Shown: positions 44,470-54,103 of the stretch, in pieces
Layout of the letters: each line of letters opens with the position of its first letter
How positions within the stretch are numbered: position 1 is the first letter of the stretch
NCBI GenBank assembly: GCA_000635015.1
Contig: JFMR01000045.1
Span: 124,001-188,000 of the forward strand
DNA length: 64,000 nt
From: Prochlorococcus sp. scB243_498I20
Lineage (GTDB): Bacteria > Cyanobacteriota > Cyanobacteriia > PCC-6307 > Cyanobiaceae
Direction: 5' to 3'
Made by a program: the position numbers and the translations under genes
Notes under the pieces: model-generated
What the model saw: only the letters and a program-made list of their open reading frames with translations
Told to the model about the DNA's origin: nothing
Databases searched by the model: none

Positions 44470-44549
44470 CCTTTACAATTTTGTTATGAATTCAACTGTT
44501 TGGTGAAATATAAAGTATTCTCAAAACGTTTAAGCTAATCAATTCCTAA

Positions 44550-45608
44550 ATGCAAACCTATGGAAATCCAGATACTACCTATGGATGGTGGGCTGGTAAT
44601 TCAGGTGTAGCAAATCGCTCAGGAAAATTCATTGCTGCTCATGTAGCTCATGCAGGATTAATTGTTTTCTGGGCGGGTGCATTCACCCTTTTTGAACTTT
44701 CACGATTTGACCCAAGCGTCCCAATGGGGCATCAACCTCTAATCGTTCTTCCTCACTTAGCAACTCTTGGAATAGGGTTTGATGCTAATGGTGTTGCGAT
44801 GGGAGATACTAAACCTGTTCTAGCGATAGCAATAGTTCACTTAGTTTCTTCTATGGTTTTAGCAGCCGGAGGACTTTTACACTCTTTACTTCTTCCTGGA
44901 AATCTAGAAGATTCTGATGTAGCAAGAGCTAGAAAATTCAATATTGAATGGGATAATCCAGACAAATTGACATTTATTCTTGGTCACCATTTAATTATTC
45001 TTGGTTTCGCAGTTATCGCTTTTGTTGAATGGGCAAGAGTTCATGGAATTTATGATCCAGCTATTGGTTCTGTAAGACAGGTTGAGTATGAATTAAATTT
45101 GGCCAAAATTTGGAATCACCAAACAGACTTTTTAACTATTGATAGCCTTGAAGAAGTAATGGGAGGCCATGCTTTTCTTGCTTTCGTTGAGATCACTGGT
45201 GGTGCTTGGCATATTGCTACTAAGCAAGTTGGTGAATATACCAAGTTTAAAGGTAAGGGACTTCTCTCAGCAGAAGCTGTTCTCTCATGGTCATTAGCTG
45301 GAATAGGCTGGATGGCTATTATTGCAGCTTTCTGGAGTGCAGCTAACACAACAGTTTATCCAACTGAATTCTTTGGTGAACCACTTGAATTGAAGTTTAG
45401 TATTTCTCCTTATTGGGTAGATACTGTTGATCTTCCTGATGGTGAGTACACTTCAAGGGCATGGTTAGCTAATGTTCATTACTATTTTGGATTCTTCTTT
45501 ATTCAAGGTCATCTATGGCACGCTTTAAGAGCACTAGGCTTTGACTTTAAGAGAGTTACAAATGCTATCAGTAATATTGATAGTGCAACAGTTACTCTTA
45601 AAGATTAA
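44550..45608 (+). CDS. pcbA: divinyl chlorophyll a/b-binding light-harvesting protein Pcb
   Basis: 352 aa; [60 protein letters not shown], Pcb/IsiA/CP43-like family. Confidence 0.97.
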   Translation: MQTYGNPDTTYGWWAGNSGVANRSGKFIAAHVAHAGLIVFWAGAFTLFELSRFDPSVPMGHQPLIVLPHLATLGIGFDANGVAMGDTKPVLAIAIVHLVSSMVLAAGGLLHSLLLPGNLEDSDVARARKFNIEWDNPDKLTFILGHHLIILGFAVIAFVEWARVHGIYDPAIGSVRQVEYELNLAKIWNHQTDFLTIDSLEEVMGGHAFLAFVEITGGAWHIATKQVGEYTKFKGKGLLSAEAVLSWSLAGIGWMAIIAAFWSAANTTVYPTEFFGEPLELKFSISPYWVDTVDLPDGEYTSRAWLANVHYYFGFFFIQGHLWHALRALGFDFKRVTNAISNIDSATVTLKD

Positions 45609-45631
45609 TTTTAAATTTTCTTACCAATATC

Positions 45632-45660
45632 AAAAGGCTCCTATTACAGGAGCCTTTTTT
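45632..45660 (+). terminator. intrinsic terminator downstream of pcb
   Basis: AAAAGGCTCC TATTACA GGAGCCTTTTTT: perfect 10-bp stem, 7-nt loop, T tract. Confidence 0.93.
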
Positions 45661-45700
45661 ATTTGAAAAATTTTGTTTATTAATTTAGATTTAGAATTAT

Positions 45701-47089
45701 ATGTTTTTGAAATCATTGAATATTTTTTCGATACAGAATAAAGATATTTTTTCAAATTCTCTATTGATAAGTTTTTTTGGATTGTTAATTATATTTTTTT
45801 TGTTGATTTTTGGAAGGAAATTTAAACTAGCTGTTCAACTCGAGAGATTTGGATTGCCGATAGCAGTCATATCAGGAATTTTAGGTATATCTATAGGCCC
45901 ATTTGGTGCGATACACTTTTTACCAAAAGAAACAATAGATGTTTGGAGTAATTTTCCTACTCCTCTTTTATCATTAGTCTTCGCAACTTTAATGATGGGA
46001 AGACCTATACCGAATATAAATGGTTTAGTTAAACCGATTTTTAATCAATTTCTATTAGCTCTTTCACTAGGTTTTGGACAGTTTTTTGTCGGTGGCATCG
46101 TTGTTAAATATTTTCTGCCTCCATCTATGGACGCAAATCCTCTAATGGGTTGTTTAATAGAGGTAGGTTTTGAGGGCGGTCATGGAGCTGCATCAATAAT
46201 TGGTGAAAGTTTTAATAAACTTGGTTTCCCAAATGGTTTAGATCTTGGTTTGGCTATGGCAACAATGGGTCTTTTATCCTCTTCAATATTGGGTAGCATA
46301 TTCATCTTCCTTGGTAGAACATTAGGTCTTTCAGATACTGATGAAATTCTTGAACAAAACGATAATCTAAAGGGAAAAAATAAGACAGGGATTTTTGTAG
46401 ATTTAAGAATTTTTATAATAAATCTTGGATTCTCTGGTTTGGCAATTTCTTTTGGTGTTTTGCTACTTAAATTTTTAAGGTATGTTTCAAGTTCTTTTGG
46501 AGATTTTTCGAAGGAAATTATTTTTTCACTACCAGTGTTCCCTTTTATCCTTATAGGTTCGCTCCTTATAAGATATATTTTAGAAAAAACCAAAAATACA
46601 GAATTTATTTCAAATATTCTGCAAAGGGAGATTGGTATTTTATCCACAGATTTGTTGATTTTTACAGCTATGGCGAGTTTAGATATCGCAGTTGTTTTTG
46701 ATAATTGGATACTTATTTTAGTGTTTACTATTTTCGGTTTATTTTGGAATTTAATCTGCATTGCTTATTTCGCATATTTCATTTTTGATGATTATTGGTT
46801 TGAAAAAAGCTTGATAGAATTTGGTAACTCTACAGGTGTAGTAGCTTCTGGATTACTTCTTTTAAGGCTTGCAGATCCTAAAAATATTTCTAAGACTTTA
46901 CCAATTTTTACTTCAAAACAGCTCTTCGCTCAGTTAATCCTTTCTGGGGGACTATTCACAGTTCTTGCACCATTAATGATTTCTAAAATTGGGTTAGATT
47001 ATTGGACAGAAATTTGTGCTCTAATTACATTCGCAATTCTTTTTATTGCATTGATTTTTAATAAAGTAGAGATGAAAAAGTTTCAATAA
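45701..47089 (+). CDS. GltS-like sodium/glutamate symporter family transporter
   Basis: 462 aa multi-TM; IEVGFEGGHGAASIIGESFNKLGFPNGLDLGLAMATMGLLSSSILG resembles the GltS GGHG motif region. Confidence 0.82.
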   Translation: MFLKSLNIFSIQNKDIFSNSLLISFFGLLIIFFLLIFGRKFKLAVQLERFGLPIAVISGILGISIGPFGAIHFLPKETIDVWSNFPTPLLSLVFATLMMGRPIPNINGLVKPIFNQFLLALSLGFGQFFVGGIVVKYFLPPSMDANPLMGCLIEVGFEGGHGAASIIGESFNKLGFPNGLDLGLAMATMGLLSSSILGSIFIFLGRTLGLSDTDEILEQNDNLKGKNKTGIFVDLRIFIINLGFSGLAISFGVLLLKFLRYVSSSFGDFSKEIIFSLPVFPFILIGSLLIRYILEKTKNTEFISNILQREIGILSTDLLIFTAMASLDIAVVFDNWILILVFTIFGLFWNLICIAYFAYFIFDDYWFEKSLIEFGNSTGVVASGLLLLRLADPKNISKTLPIFTSKQLFAQLILSGGLFTVLAPLMISKIGLDYWTEICALITFAILFIALIFNKVEMKKFQ

Positions 47090-47125
47090 AAACCCTAGAA
47101 TAGTATTAGCCTAAATTTTATTTTA

Positions 47126-47383
47126 ATGTCATTTACTCCCTACAATATTCCACCTCAAGAAAATAAAGGGAAGTGGTTTAGGAGTCATTTACTCGGAAGG
47201 GAAATCGAACTAGGAGAACTGTATAGTCTTGGATCAAATGATTTAGATTTGATAATGGCGGAGACTGCAGAAATTAGAAGCGATCTTGATTTTAAGGAAA
47301 AAAATATTGGAAAATTTAGGACTGCAGGATATTTTTTGGAGTTAGCAAGAATAATTGAAAAAAGGAAGTTGTTAGAAAGTTAA
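47126..47383 (+). CDS. conserved small hypothetical protein
   Basis: 85 aa ORF with coherent composition: MSFTPYNIPPQENKGKWFRSHLLGREIELGELYSLGSNDLDLIMAETAEIRSDLDFKEKNIGKFRTAGYFLELARIIEKRKLLES. Confidence 0.75.
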   Translation: MSFTPYNIPPQENKGKWFRSHLLGREIELGELYSLGSNDLDLIMAETAEIRSDLDFKEKNIGKFRTAGYFLELARIIEKRKLLES

Positions 47384-48039
47384 TTAAAAGGAAAATAATT
47401 CTTTCTATAATTTGGTTCCCATAATTCGTATTTATACATTAAGGATTTAAATTCTTTATTTTTCTCAAATGAATCTAACCAGTTTTTTATCGAGGGTTCA
47501 AAATAATTTATCCTTTTTTGACTTTCACAAGCGATTCTAAATTGTCTTACAAAAGGCCAAACAGACCAATCAGCGATTGTGGGGCTATCTCCAAAAAAAT
47601 ATTTGTTTTCTGTAAGTAGTGCGTTCCATCTGTTTATAAATTTAATAGCATTTGTGAAATGAAATTCTTCATCACTATCTTTATATCTTGTGGCATATTT
47701 AAATCGATCTAAATGATATTTGAATTCGTTATCGTTTTCATTAATTATTTCAAAAATATCTTCCTTTTTGTTTTCAGGAAAATAAATTAATTTGATGTTT
47801 TCCTTTTTCGACTCTGAGAGAGCCCACAGGATGATTTCAAGACTTTCTTCAATAACTTCACTATTTTTTTTTATAAGAATCGGAACCGTTTTCGTCTTTG
47901 AATTATTTAAAAAATCTAGGGGTTTATTTTTTAAATCAATTTCTCTTATCTCTACTTTTATTTCGCAAATTAACAGGGCCCATCTTGCACGAATTGCATA
48001 TGGACATCTTCGAAATGAATATAAAATATCGTTTTTCAT
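47380..48039 (-). CDS. glutathione S-transferase-like protein
   Basis: YSFRRCPYAIRARWALLICEIKVEIREIDLKNKP (thioredoxin-like GST N-terminus); C-terminal ...SPTIADWSVWPFVRQF. Confidence 0.92.
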   Translation of the reverse strand: MKNDILYSFRRCPYAIRARWALLICEIKVEIREIDLKNKPLDFLNNSKTKTVPILIKKNSEVIEESLEIILWALSESKKENIKLIYFPENKKEDIFEIINENDNEFKYHLDRFKYATRYKDSDEEFHFTNAIKFINRWNALLTENKYFFGDSPTIADWSVWPFVRQFRIACESQKRINYFEPSIKNWLDSFEKNKEFKSLMYKYELWEPNYRKNYFPFN

Positions 48040-48113
48040 ATTGTAAAAACTTTTAATTTCCCTAATTCTTTTAGTATTATCTAAGTAGGAATAGTATTAA
48101 TTTTACAACGCAA

Positions 48114-48656
48114 ATGTCCGGATATGTTTACCTTATTAGAGTAGGAGACCTTTATAGGATTGGGAAAACGGATAATCTTGAAAAGAAAATTAAAAAATTA
48201 AAGCCAGATGAATTATTAACATCAATTATGACTAAGGAGCCAGAAACTCTTGAAGCAAGATTACTAAGAAAATATAAGTCGCAAAGAATTCCTGAAACTG
48301 GTTATTTAAAGCTTTCCAAAAGACAAATTAGAGAATGTAAAAAGCAATTTGAATTAAAGGGTAGCTTACCTCACACTTTAGATGCTGAAGTGTCTATAAC
48401 TCTATTTGCATCTTTTTTATTGTTTTCATTAGGTTCTTTTATTTTTAATTATTTAAATTTTGGATTTGTAAGATCTATATCTTATTCTTTCGGAATGGCA
48501 TCTCTACCTATGGTTATATTATTTATTACAGGTAGTTTTGGCGGATACTTTTCTGAGGATTTATCTCTTTTTTCATTGTTAACTAATCGAATAAAAGGTT
48601 TATTCATTGCAATTGCAATGCTTTCAATGGCTTACTTAATTTTTAATTTAGTTTAA
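48114..48656 (+). CDS. GIY-YIG/T5orf172-like domain fused to C-terminal membrane helices
   Basis: YVYLIRVGDLYRIGKTDNLEKKIKKL then SITLFASFLLFSLGSFIFNYL and further hydrophobic segments. Confidence 0.75.
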   Translation: MSGYVYLIRVGDLYRIGKTDNLEKKIKKLKPDELLTSIMTKEPETLEARLLRKYKSQRIPETGYLKLSKRQIRECKKQFELKGSLPHTLDAEVSITLFASFLLFSLGSFIFNYLNFGFVRSISYSFGMASLPMVILFITGSFGGYFSEDLSLFSLLTNRIKGLFIAIAMLSMAYLIFNLV

Positions 48657-49360
48657 ATTTCATAGTTACAATTTAAGGCGATTTCAAATGGAACTGATTG
48701 GGTAGGTAACTTAAGAATAGTTGAGCATATTTCAGCAATATCTTCAGGTTGTGTCATGCTTGATTTGTCTAAAGAAGAGATATTTTGGGCCATTTTTGTA
48801 TTAACCCAGCTTGGACAAATTGCAGAAATCCTTATATTTTTATCCCAACCTTTATTTTTCATAGTTTGGCATAATCCCATCAAAGCAAACTTTGAAGAAG
48901 AATAAGCGGCTAAATCACCTTTAGATCTTTTCCCACTCATTGAAACTAAAACAATAATTCTTCCTCTTTCAGAGATACATAAATGATCCCAAGAAAGCCT
49001 ACATAAATGCCAAATTGCCAAAAAATTGATATTTAATGTATTTAAAATATCTTCTTCATCACCATCTTTGTATAAGAAAGGAACTTTCGATAATACTCCA
49101 GAACAATTTATTACTGAATCAAATCCTCCAAATTCATCTAGGGTATTCTTTATCCAATTTTCGGCTGTAATTTTTTTTAAAGCATCATAGTGGTTGATTA
49201 TAATTTTCCCTTCGGGCCATTTTTTTGGATCAATAGCGCTTCCTTTTAATGATTCTATATCTCTTATGCCAAGACTAATTCTATTGCCTTCTTTTAATTC
49301 TTTATGTGCAATATTTAGTCCAATACCTCTACTGGCTCCACTTATTAATATGGTTCTCAT
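48653..49360 (-). CDS. short-chain dehydrogenase/reductase
   Basis: ILISGASRGIGLNIA; VINCSGVLS; YSSSKFALMGL. Confidence 0.94.
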   Translation of the reverse strand: MRTILISGASRGIGLNIAHKELKEGNRISLGIRDIESLKGSAIDPKKWPEGKIIINHYDALKKITAENWIKNTLDEFGGFDSVINCSGVLSKVPFLYKDGDEEDILNTLNINFLAIWHLCRLSWDHLCISERGRIIVLVSMSGKRSKGDLAAYSSSKFALMGLCQTMKNKGWDKNIRISAICPSWVNTKMAQNISSLDKSSMTQPEDIAEICSTILKLPTQSVPFEIALNCNYEI

Positions 49361-49368
49361 TTTTTAAA

Positions 49369-50652
49369 CTATATGTTTGGAAATATTATTCTAAGTAACA
49401 TTTTAAATTCTCTTCCATGCATAATCATAAGACCTTTCTTTACACTCCATGGAGCCTTTATAAACATTACGCACATAGCATATACAATCTCTTTTAAAGA
49501 AAGAGTGTCAGTTAGAAACCCATACCATTGATTTTTAGGTAGTTGGAAAAAACTGCCAAAAAATTCTCTCAATAGTTTCTCATCAAACCTCATAAGTTTT
49601 TCTAATCCAAATTGGTAAAGTGATTTCTTCCTAATTAATTCTTTTGACCATAAAGTTTCCCAACCTTTTCTAGCTATATGATAGGTACTGAGATTTTTGT
49701 TTTTAATTGCTTCTGATACTGCCTTTGCGACAAGTGGAGCTCTTCTTAAAACATTACCAATTAAATATCCAGATGCAGGATGTACCATTGAAGCAGCACC
49801 ACCATATCCAAGTATTTGTTGTTTGAAATCTGGGATTGGCATATTCATAGGAAGAAATAAGCCAAGCTCTTCGTGTTGCATGCTTGTGATTGATATATTT
49901 CGATAAGAAAGCCTCTTCTCTAGTCTCTCTTTTAAATTTTCCATTGTTAGAGGATTTACCAAACCAAGAGATGTCTCTTCAAGAAAATATTTCCCACCCC
50001 CCATATCCATGGCATAAAGAAAAGTTGGAGGTTCTTTTTTTTGCTCATCGTTAAGATGGTCATTTCTATAGTCCATCAATACAAACTGCCCTTTCTTAAG
50101 TGGAGGTTTACTAAAATTACCTACTATCCCATAACAAGTTTGGACTGCTAAGGGACCACAGGATTTTAATTTAAGAAAAACAGGATCATACCCTGTTGCA
50201 TCTACTACTAATCTTGCAGAGTAAGTTTTGCCATCTTTTGTAGTTACTGTACTTTTGTATTTTTCAAAATGTATTTTCTTTGCAAAGCCTTGATGCCATT
50301 TAATAAAAGATTTATTGCATTCTTTAAACCAATAATTGTGGAGTTTCTTCTTATCAAATAGTCCATAATCTAGTGAATGTTCCGTGGCTTTATTCTCGTC
50401 GTCCTGCTCTTCTAAAGCGCCATGCCCAAAAAAACTTACAGTATTCTTCCATCTATATTCAAGTAAATCCTGAAGCCCGAGTTGATCAACTTCTTTCCCC
50501 CAAATGCCATATGTATTTGGCCAAGGTTCATCTGGTCCATTTGGAGAAAGCACTTCAACATCTAATTTTTCCTTCCCTAAAGCTGAGGCAATTGCCATAC
50601 CTGCAGGCCCTGCACCCAAAACAAGAACATCTGGCATATTTTCTTTTGACAT
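49369..50652 (-). CDS. crtL: lycopene cyclase, CrtL family (possibly epsilon type)
   Basis: 427 aa; DVLVLGAGPAGMAIASALG; WPNTYGIWGKEVDQLGL; GYGGAASMVHPASGYLIGNVLRRAP. Confidence 0.9.
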   Translation of the reverse strand: MSKENMPDVLVLGAGPAGMAIASALGKEKLDVEVLSPNGPDEPWPNTYGIWGKEVDQLGLQDLLEYRWKNTVSFFGHGALEEQDDENKATEHSLDYGLFDKKKLHNYWFKECNKSFIKWHQGFAKKIHFEKYKSTVTTKDGKTYSARLVVDATGYDPVFLKLKSCGPLAVQTCYGIVGNFSKPPLKKGQFVLMDYRNDHLNDEQKKEPPTFLYAMDMGGGKYFLEETSLGLVNPLTMENLKERLEKRLSYRNISITSMQHEELGLFLPMNMPIPDFKQQILGYGGAASMVHPASGYLIGNVLRRAPLVAKAVSEAIKNKNLSTYHIARKGWETLWSKELIRKKSLYQFGLEKLMRFDEKLLREFFGSFFQLPKNQWYGFLTDTLSLKEIVYAMCVMFIKAPWSVKKGLMIMHGREFKMLLRIIFPNI

Positions 50653-50876
50653 TAAATATAAATCTTATGATTAAAGAAATTTATTGAACAAATTATTACT
50701 TCTGAGCCTAGAATTATATTTTTCATCCAATACTTATAATGAGAGTAGATTAATAATAATCAAATTACTCAAATACTAGTGACTAAGTTTTCGGTGTTTT
50801 AACAATAATTTATAAGATTACAAAATAAAAAAAACTTAATTTATTTTTTTATCATAAAAAAAATATAGAAATTTAA

Positions 50877-51878
50877 ATGATTAAAAATAAAAATATTTTA
50901 ATTACTGGAGGTAATTCAGGAATAGGGTTTGTTGCCATTATTAATTTACTTAATACGAAAAATATTTTATATGTTGTAATAAAAAACGAATTTAGAAAGA
51001 ATGAATTTCTCAGAAAAATCGAGAAACATTTTGATAAAAATTATCTTAGTAAATTTTTAAATATTATTGAAAATTGTGATCTTTCAGATCTAGAGAATAT
51101 TAAAAAAATTAAGGATTTCTTTATTAGCAAAAAGATTTTTTTAGATGTTCTTGTTTTAAATGCAGGATTGCAATATACAGGCTCTTTTTACCCTAAAGTG
51201 TCAAAACAAGGGATAGAACTAACTTTTGCAGTAAATCATCTTGCACATTTTTACTTGGTAAATGTCCTAAAAGATTTTATTAGAGATAAAGAAGAATCTA
51301 GAATAATTATTACATCATCAGATGTACACGACCCCAAAAGTTCAGGTGGCAATATAGGAAAGAAAGCGGGACTCAATAACCTAGTTAATTTAAGAAAAAA
51401 AGTAACTGGGCAATTTTTAAATTTTAATGCTGATGAAGCTTATAAAAATAGTAAGTTATGTAATATTTTGTTTGCTAAAGAACTTGAAAAAAAATTAAAA
51501 ATTTCCTCTAGTAAAATTTCTGTAATTACTTGGGCTCCTGGTCTAGTAATACCAAATGATGATCTTGGTTTTTTTAGATACAGTAAGCGTTTTAATCTCT
51601 TTGGATATTTAATTTTTTCTAAAGCTGCAAAAAATATTTTAGGAATTTCTGAAAGTATAGAAAATGCTGGTAGGATACTTTCTGAAATTGTTTTTGATTC
51701 AAATTTAAATAATATTGGTTACGTTCATTTAAGTAATAAACTTATATCTTTTAAAAAACATAAATTAGTTGAAAGTAAGGTTAGTGATGAGGCAAATAAT
51801 TCTGAGTTGGCTTCAAAACTCTGGATTTTAAGTGAAGAGATTTGTAGATCATTTGGCTTTGTTACTTTCAATATTTAA
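50877..51878 (+). CDS. light-dependent protochlorophyllide oxidoreductase-like SDR (paralog)
   Basis: ILITGGNSGIGFVA; LVLNAGLQ; FAVNHLAHFYLVN; AYKNSKLCNILFAKELEKKL resembles POR YKDSKLCN. Confidence 0.82.
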   Translation: MIKNKNILITGGNSGIGFVAIINLLNTKNILYVVIKNEFRKNEFLRKIEKHFDKNYLSKFLNIIENCDLSDLENIKKIKDFFISKKIFLDVLVLNAGLQYTGSFYPKVSKQGIELTFAVNHLAHFYLVNVLKDFIRDKEESRIIITSSDVHDPKSSGGNIGKKAGLNNLVNLRKKVTGQFLNFNADEAYKNSKLCNILFAKELEKKLKISSSKISVITWAPGLVIPNDDLGFFRYSKRFNLFGYLIFSKAAKNILGISESIENAGRILSEIVFDSNLNNIGYVHLSNKLISFKKHKLVESKVSDEANNSELASKLWILSEEICRSFGFVTFNI

Positions 51879-52886
51879 GGTTTGTGTTGGGAATGCAAAC
51901 TCAATATTATTAACCGCAAATTCCTCAATAATTCTTAAATTTATAGATTGTTGAGCTTCCATTGCGGCGAGATAATTATTTGTTGGGATGTAATAAACAA
52001 GTTCGAAATTAAGACTAAAGTCGCCGAAATCTGTGAAATGACATCTATCAAAAGACGCATCTTTTGTCTCTTCAACAATTTTTTTAATTATTATCGGAAT
52101 CAATTTCATAAGTTTTGGAGAGGTTTCATAAACAACTCCCAATTTATGCACTAACCTTCTTTTTTCCATTTGTGCGTAATTTGAAATTACTCCATTTGTT
52201 AGGGCGCTATTGCTCATTACTATTACTTCTCCATTAATACTTCTTATCCTTGATGATCGTACTCCCACTCTTTCAACCATTCCGAGGACTCCATCGGATT
52301 TTATAAACTCACCTTTTTGAAAAGGTTTATCAAGCAAAATTGTTATATATTCAAAGAACTCCTGAACTGGATCTTTTAAAGCTAATCCAGCTCCAATACC
52401 TCCTGCACTGAGTAAAGCCCAAATAGCAGTCATTTGTACACCTATATTTTGTAAGAAAAAAATTGAGCCAATAGTCCATGTTAATGCTTTTATTAATGGA
52501 GTTAGTGAAGATACCATCGAACTAATTGAGGAATCATTGATTTTTGAGGTCGATTCTGTTAAAGATCTTATTAAAACTTTGTTGAGAGCTTTTATGATGA
52601 TTATTAGTATAAATAATTTCAAAATATTCAATAAGACAGAGATGAAAGTTATTTCATCAGCAAAAAAATAGTCAATTGAAAAATAAAATGAGAGGAGGAA
52701 ACCTATAGGTTTTATAATTCCAGAGATCACCTCAAAAATAAAATCATCGAAATTTGTTTTTGTTCTTTTGGAAATCTTTTTAAAAAATATTTTTGAAACT
52801 TTTGAAATTATTATCGACAATAAAGTTCCAATAAAAAAAATAGATATTGCCAGAAGGAAGTTTTCAGTAACTAATTTCATATTCAA
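51849..52886 (-). CDS. MscS family small-conductance mechanosensitive channel
   Basis: 345 aa; ALLSAGGIGAGLALKDPVQEFFEYITILLDKPFQKGEFIKSDGVLGMVERVGVRSSRIRSINGEVIVMSNSAL. Confidence 0.95.
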   Translation of the reverse strand: MNMKLVTENFLLAISIFFIGTLLSIIISKVSKIFFKKISKRTKTNFDDFIFEVISGIIKPIGFLLSFYFSIDYFFADEITFISVLLNILKLFILIIIIKALNKVLIRSLTESTSKINDSSISSMVSSLTPLIKALTWTIGSIFFLQNIGVQMTAIWALLSAGGIGAGLALKDPVQEFFEYITILLDKPFQKGEFIKSDGVLGMVERVGVRSSRIRSINGEVIVMSNSALTNGVISNYAQMEKRRLVHKLGVVYETSPKLMKLIPIIIKKIVEETKDASFDRCHFTDFGDFSLNFELVYYIPTNNYLAAMEAQQSINLRIIEEFAVNNIEFAFPTQTLNIESNKAK

Positions 52887-52958
52887 ATAAACCCTTAAAA
52901 TTTATCTCTAATAAAATTTTAAATTATCTCCAAACAACAAACCAGTCTTTATTTTTCT

Positions 52959-53528
52959 TTAACTCATTATTATGTTTCTAATTTCTTTAAATTCTTCTCT
53001 ATCCGCAGTTTTGCATAATTCAAAAATTATTGATTCAGTTGTTGTTAAGATCGCCCCACTCTGAGTCATTCTTTGTAATGCTATTTCATGATCTACCCTA
53101 TTTCGACTTCCCATGGAATCTGATATGACAATAACCTCAAATCCTTTTTGTAAAAAATCTAAGACTGTTTGTTGAATACAAATATGCGTTTCGATCCCAC
53201 AAACTATCAAATTAGTAATTTTCTTATCTTTAAGTTCTTTTAAAAAATCTTCTAATTTAGCAAGGCTGAATTCCATTTTTTCAAATCTTCTAAATTCTGC
53301 TTTGGGTGATAATTCAGGTATCGTTACTCCCAATTTGAGTGGGTTCTGTTCAGATATAAATATGTTTTCTTCTAAAATTTGGTAAGCATTTATTAGCTTT
53401 TTTATGTTTTTGATTATTGAATCCTTATTAAAAATTGGTCTTATTATTTTTTCCTGAAGATCAATAATTATCAAGGCGTTTACTTTCGATGATAATTTAT
53501 CAGGAGAGATTTCTTGATCATTCATCAT
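52959..53528 (-). CDS. isochorismatase-family cysteine hydrolase
   Basis: ALIIIDLQEKI; KITNLIVCGIETHICIQQTVLDFLQKGFEVIVISDSMGSR. Confidence 0.92.
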   Translation of the reverse strand: MMNDQEISPDKLSSKVNALIIIDLQEKIIRPIFNKDSIIKNIKKLINAYQILEENIFISEQNPLKLGVTIPELSPKAEFRRFEKMEFSLAKLEDFLKELKDKKITNLIVCGIETHICIQQTVLDFLQKGFEVIVISDSMGSRNRVDHEIALQRMTQSGAILTTTESIIFELCKTADREEFKEIRNIIMS

Positions 53529-53644
53529 TTACACATAAAGATATATTTAACATAATATTTTGAAGAACTTTAGTAAACATTTTAAATAAATAAGTTGTTT
53601 TACTCTCATCTAGAGTTATTATTGAGAATAGCCAAAGGTTAATT

Positions 53645-54097
53645 TTGTCTTTATCCTCTCAATACAAAGTAATCACATCTCCTCTTGGTGATGGATTACA
53701 TAAAGATGGGAAGAGATTAACTCCTCAGAGGTTAAAGGTTCTTAATTTATTTGAAAATATTGGCTCTGGAAAGCATCTTAGTGCGGAAGAGGTTCATGAA
53801 AAGTTAGTTAAGACAAGCTCTAAAGTTTCACTAGCAACAATTTATAGAACTTTAAGACTTTTAGTACAAATGGGTTTGCTTCATGAATTAGAACTCAGTG
53901 AGGGTGGACACAGATATGAATTGCTTAGTAACGACACACCGGATCATCATCATTTGATTTGCATTAGGTGTGGAAGAACAGAAGAATTCGAAAATGATGA
54001 GGTTTTAGAGGCAGGCAAAGTTGCAGCAAAAGTTAATGGTTTTAAACTAATTGAATCCTCTTTAAATGTAAGAGCAATTTGTCCTAATTGCATTTAG
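53645..54097 (+). CDS. Fur family transcriptional regulator
   Basis: RLTPQRLKVLNLFE; SLATIYRTLRLLVQMGLLHELE; DHHHLICIRCGRTEEFE; ICPNC; TTG start. Confidence 0.95.
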   Translation: MSLSSQYKVITSPLGDGLHKDGKRLTPQRLKVLNLFENIGSGKHLSAEEVHEKLVKTSSKVSLATIYRTLRLLVQMGLLHELELSEGGHRYELLSNDTPDHHHLICIRCGRTEEFENDEVLEAGKVAAKVNGFKLIESSLNVRAICPNCI

Positions 54098-54103
54098 CAG
54101 GTT

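Noticed and set aside
46180-46761. 193 aa reverse ORF antisense to the GltS-like transporter
   Set aside because: Shadow ORF of an AT-rich membrane-protein gene: low-complexity Lys/Ile/Pro/Ser composition, no recognisable motif, and the forward frame is a clear transporter.
50373-50687. 104 aa forward ORF antisense to crtL start
   Set aside because: Antisense to the conserved FAD-binding N-terminus of the lycopene cyclase; composition not protein-like.
53600-53644. Possible Fur box upstream of the Fur-family gene (ATTATTGAGAATAG)
   Set aside because: Only a weak, one-sided resemblance in AT-rich sequence; not supportable without a motif model.
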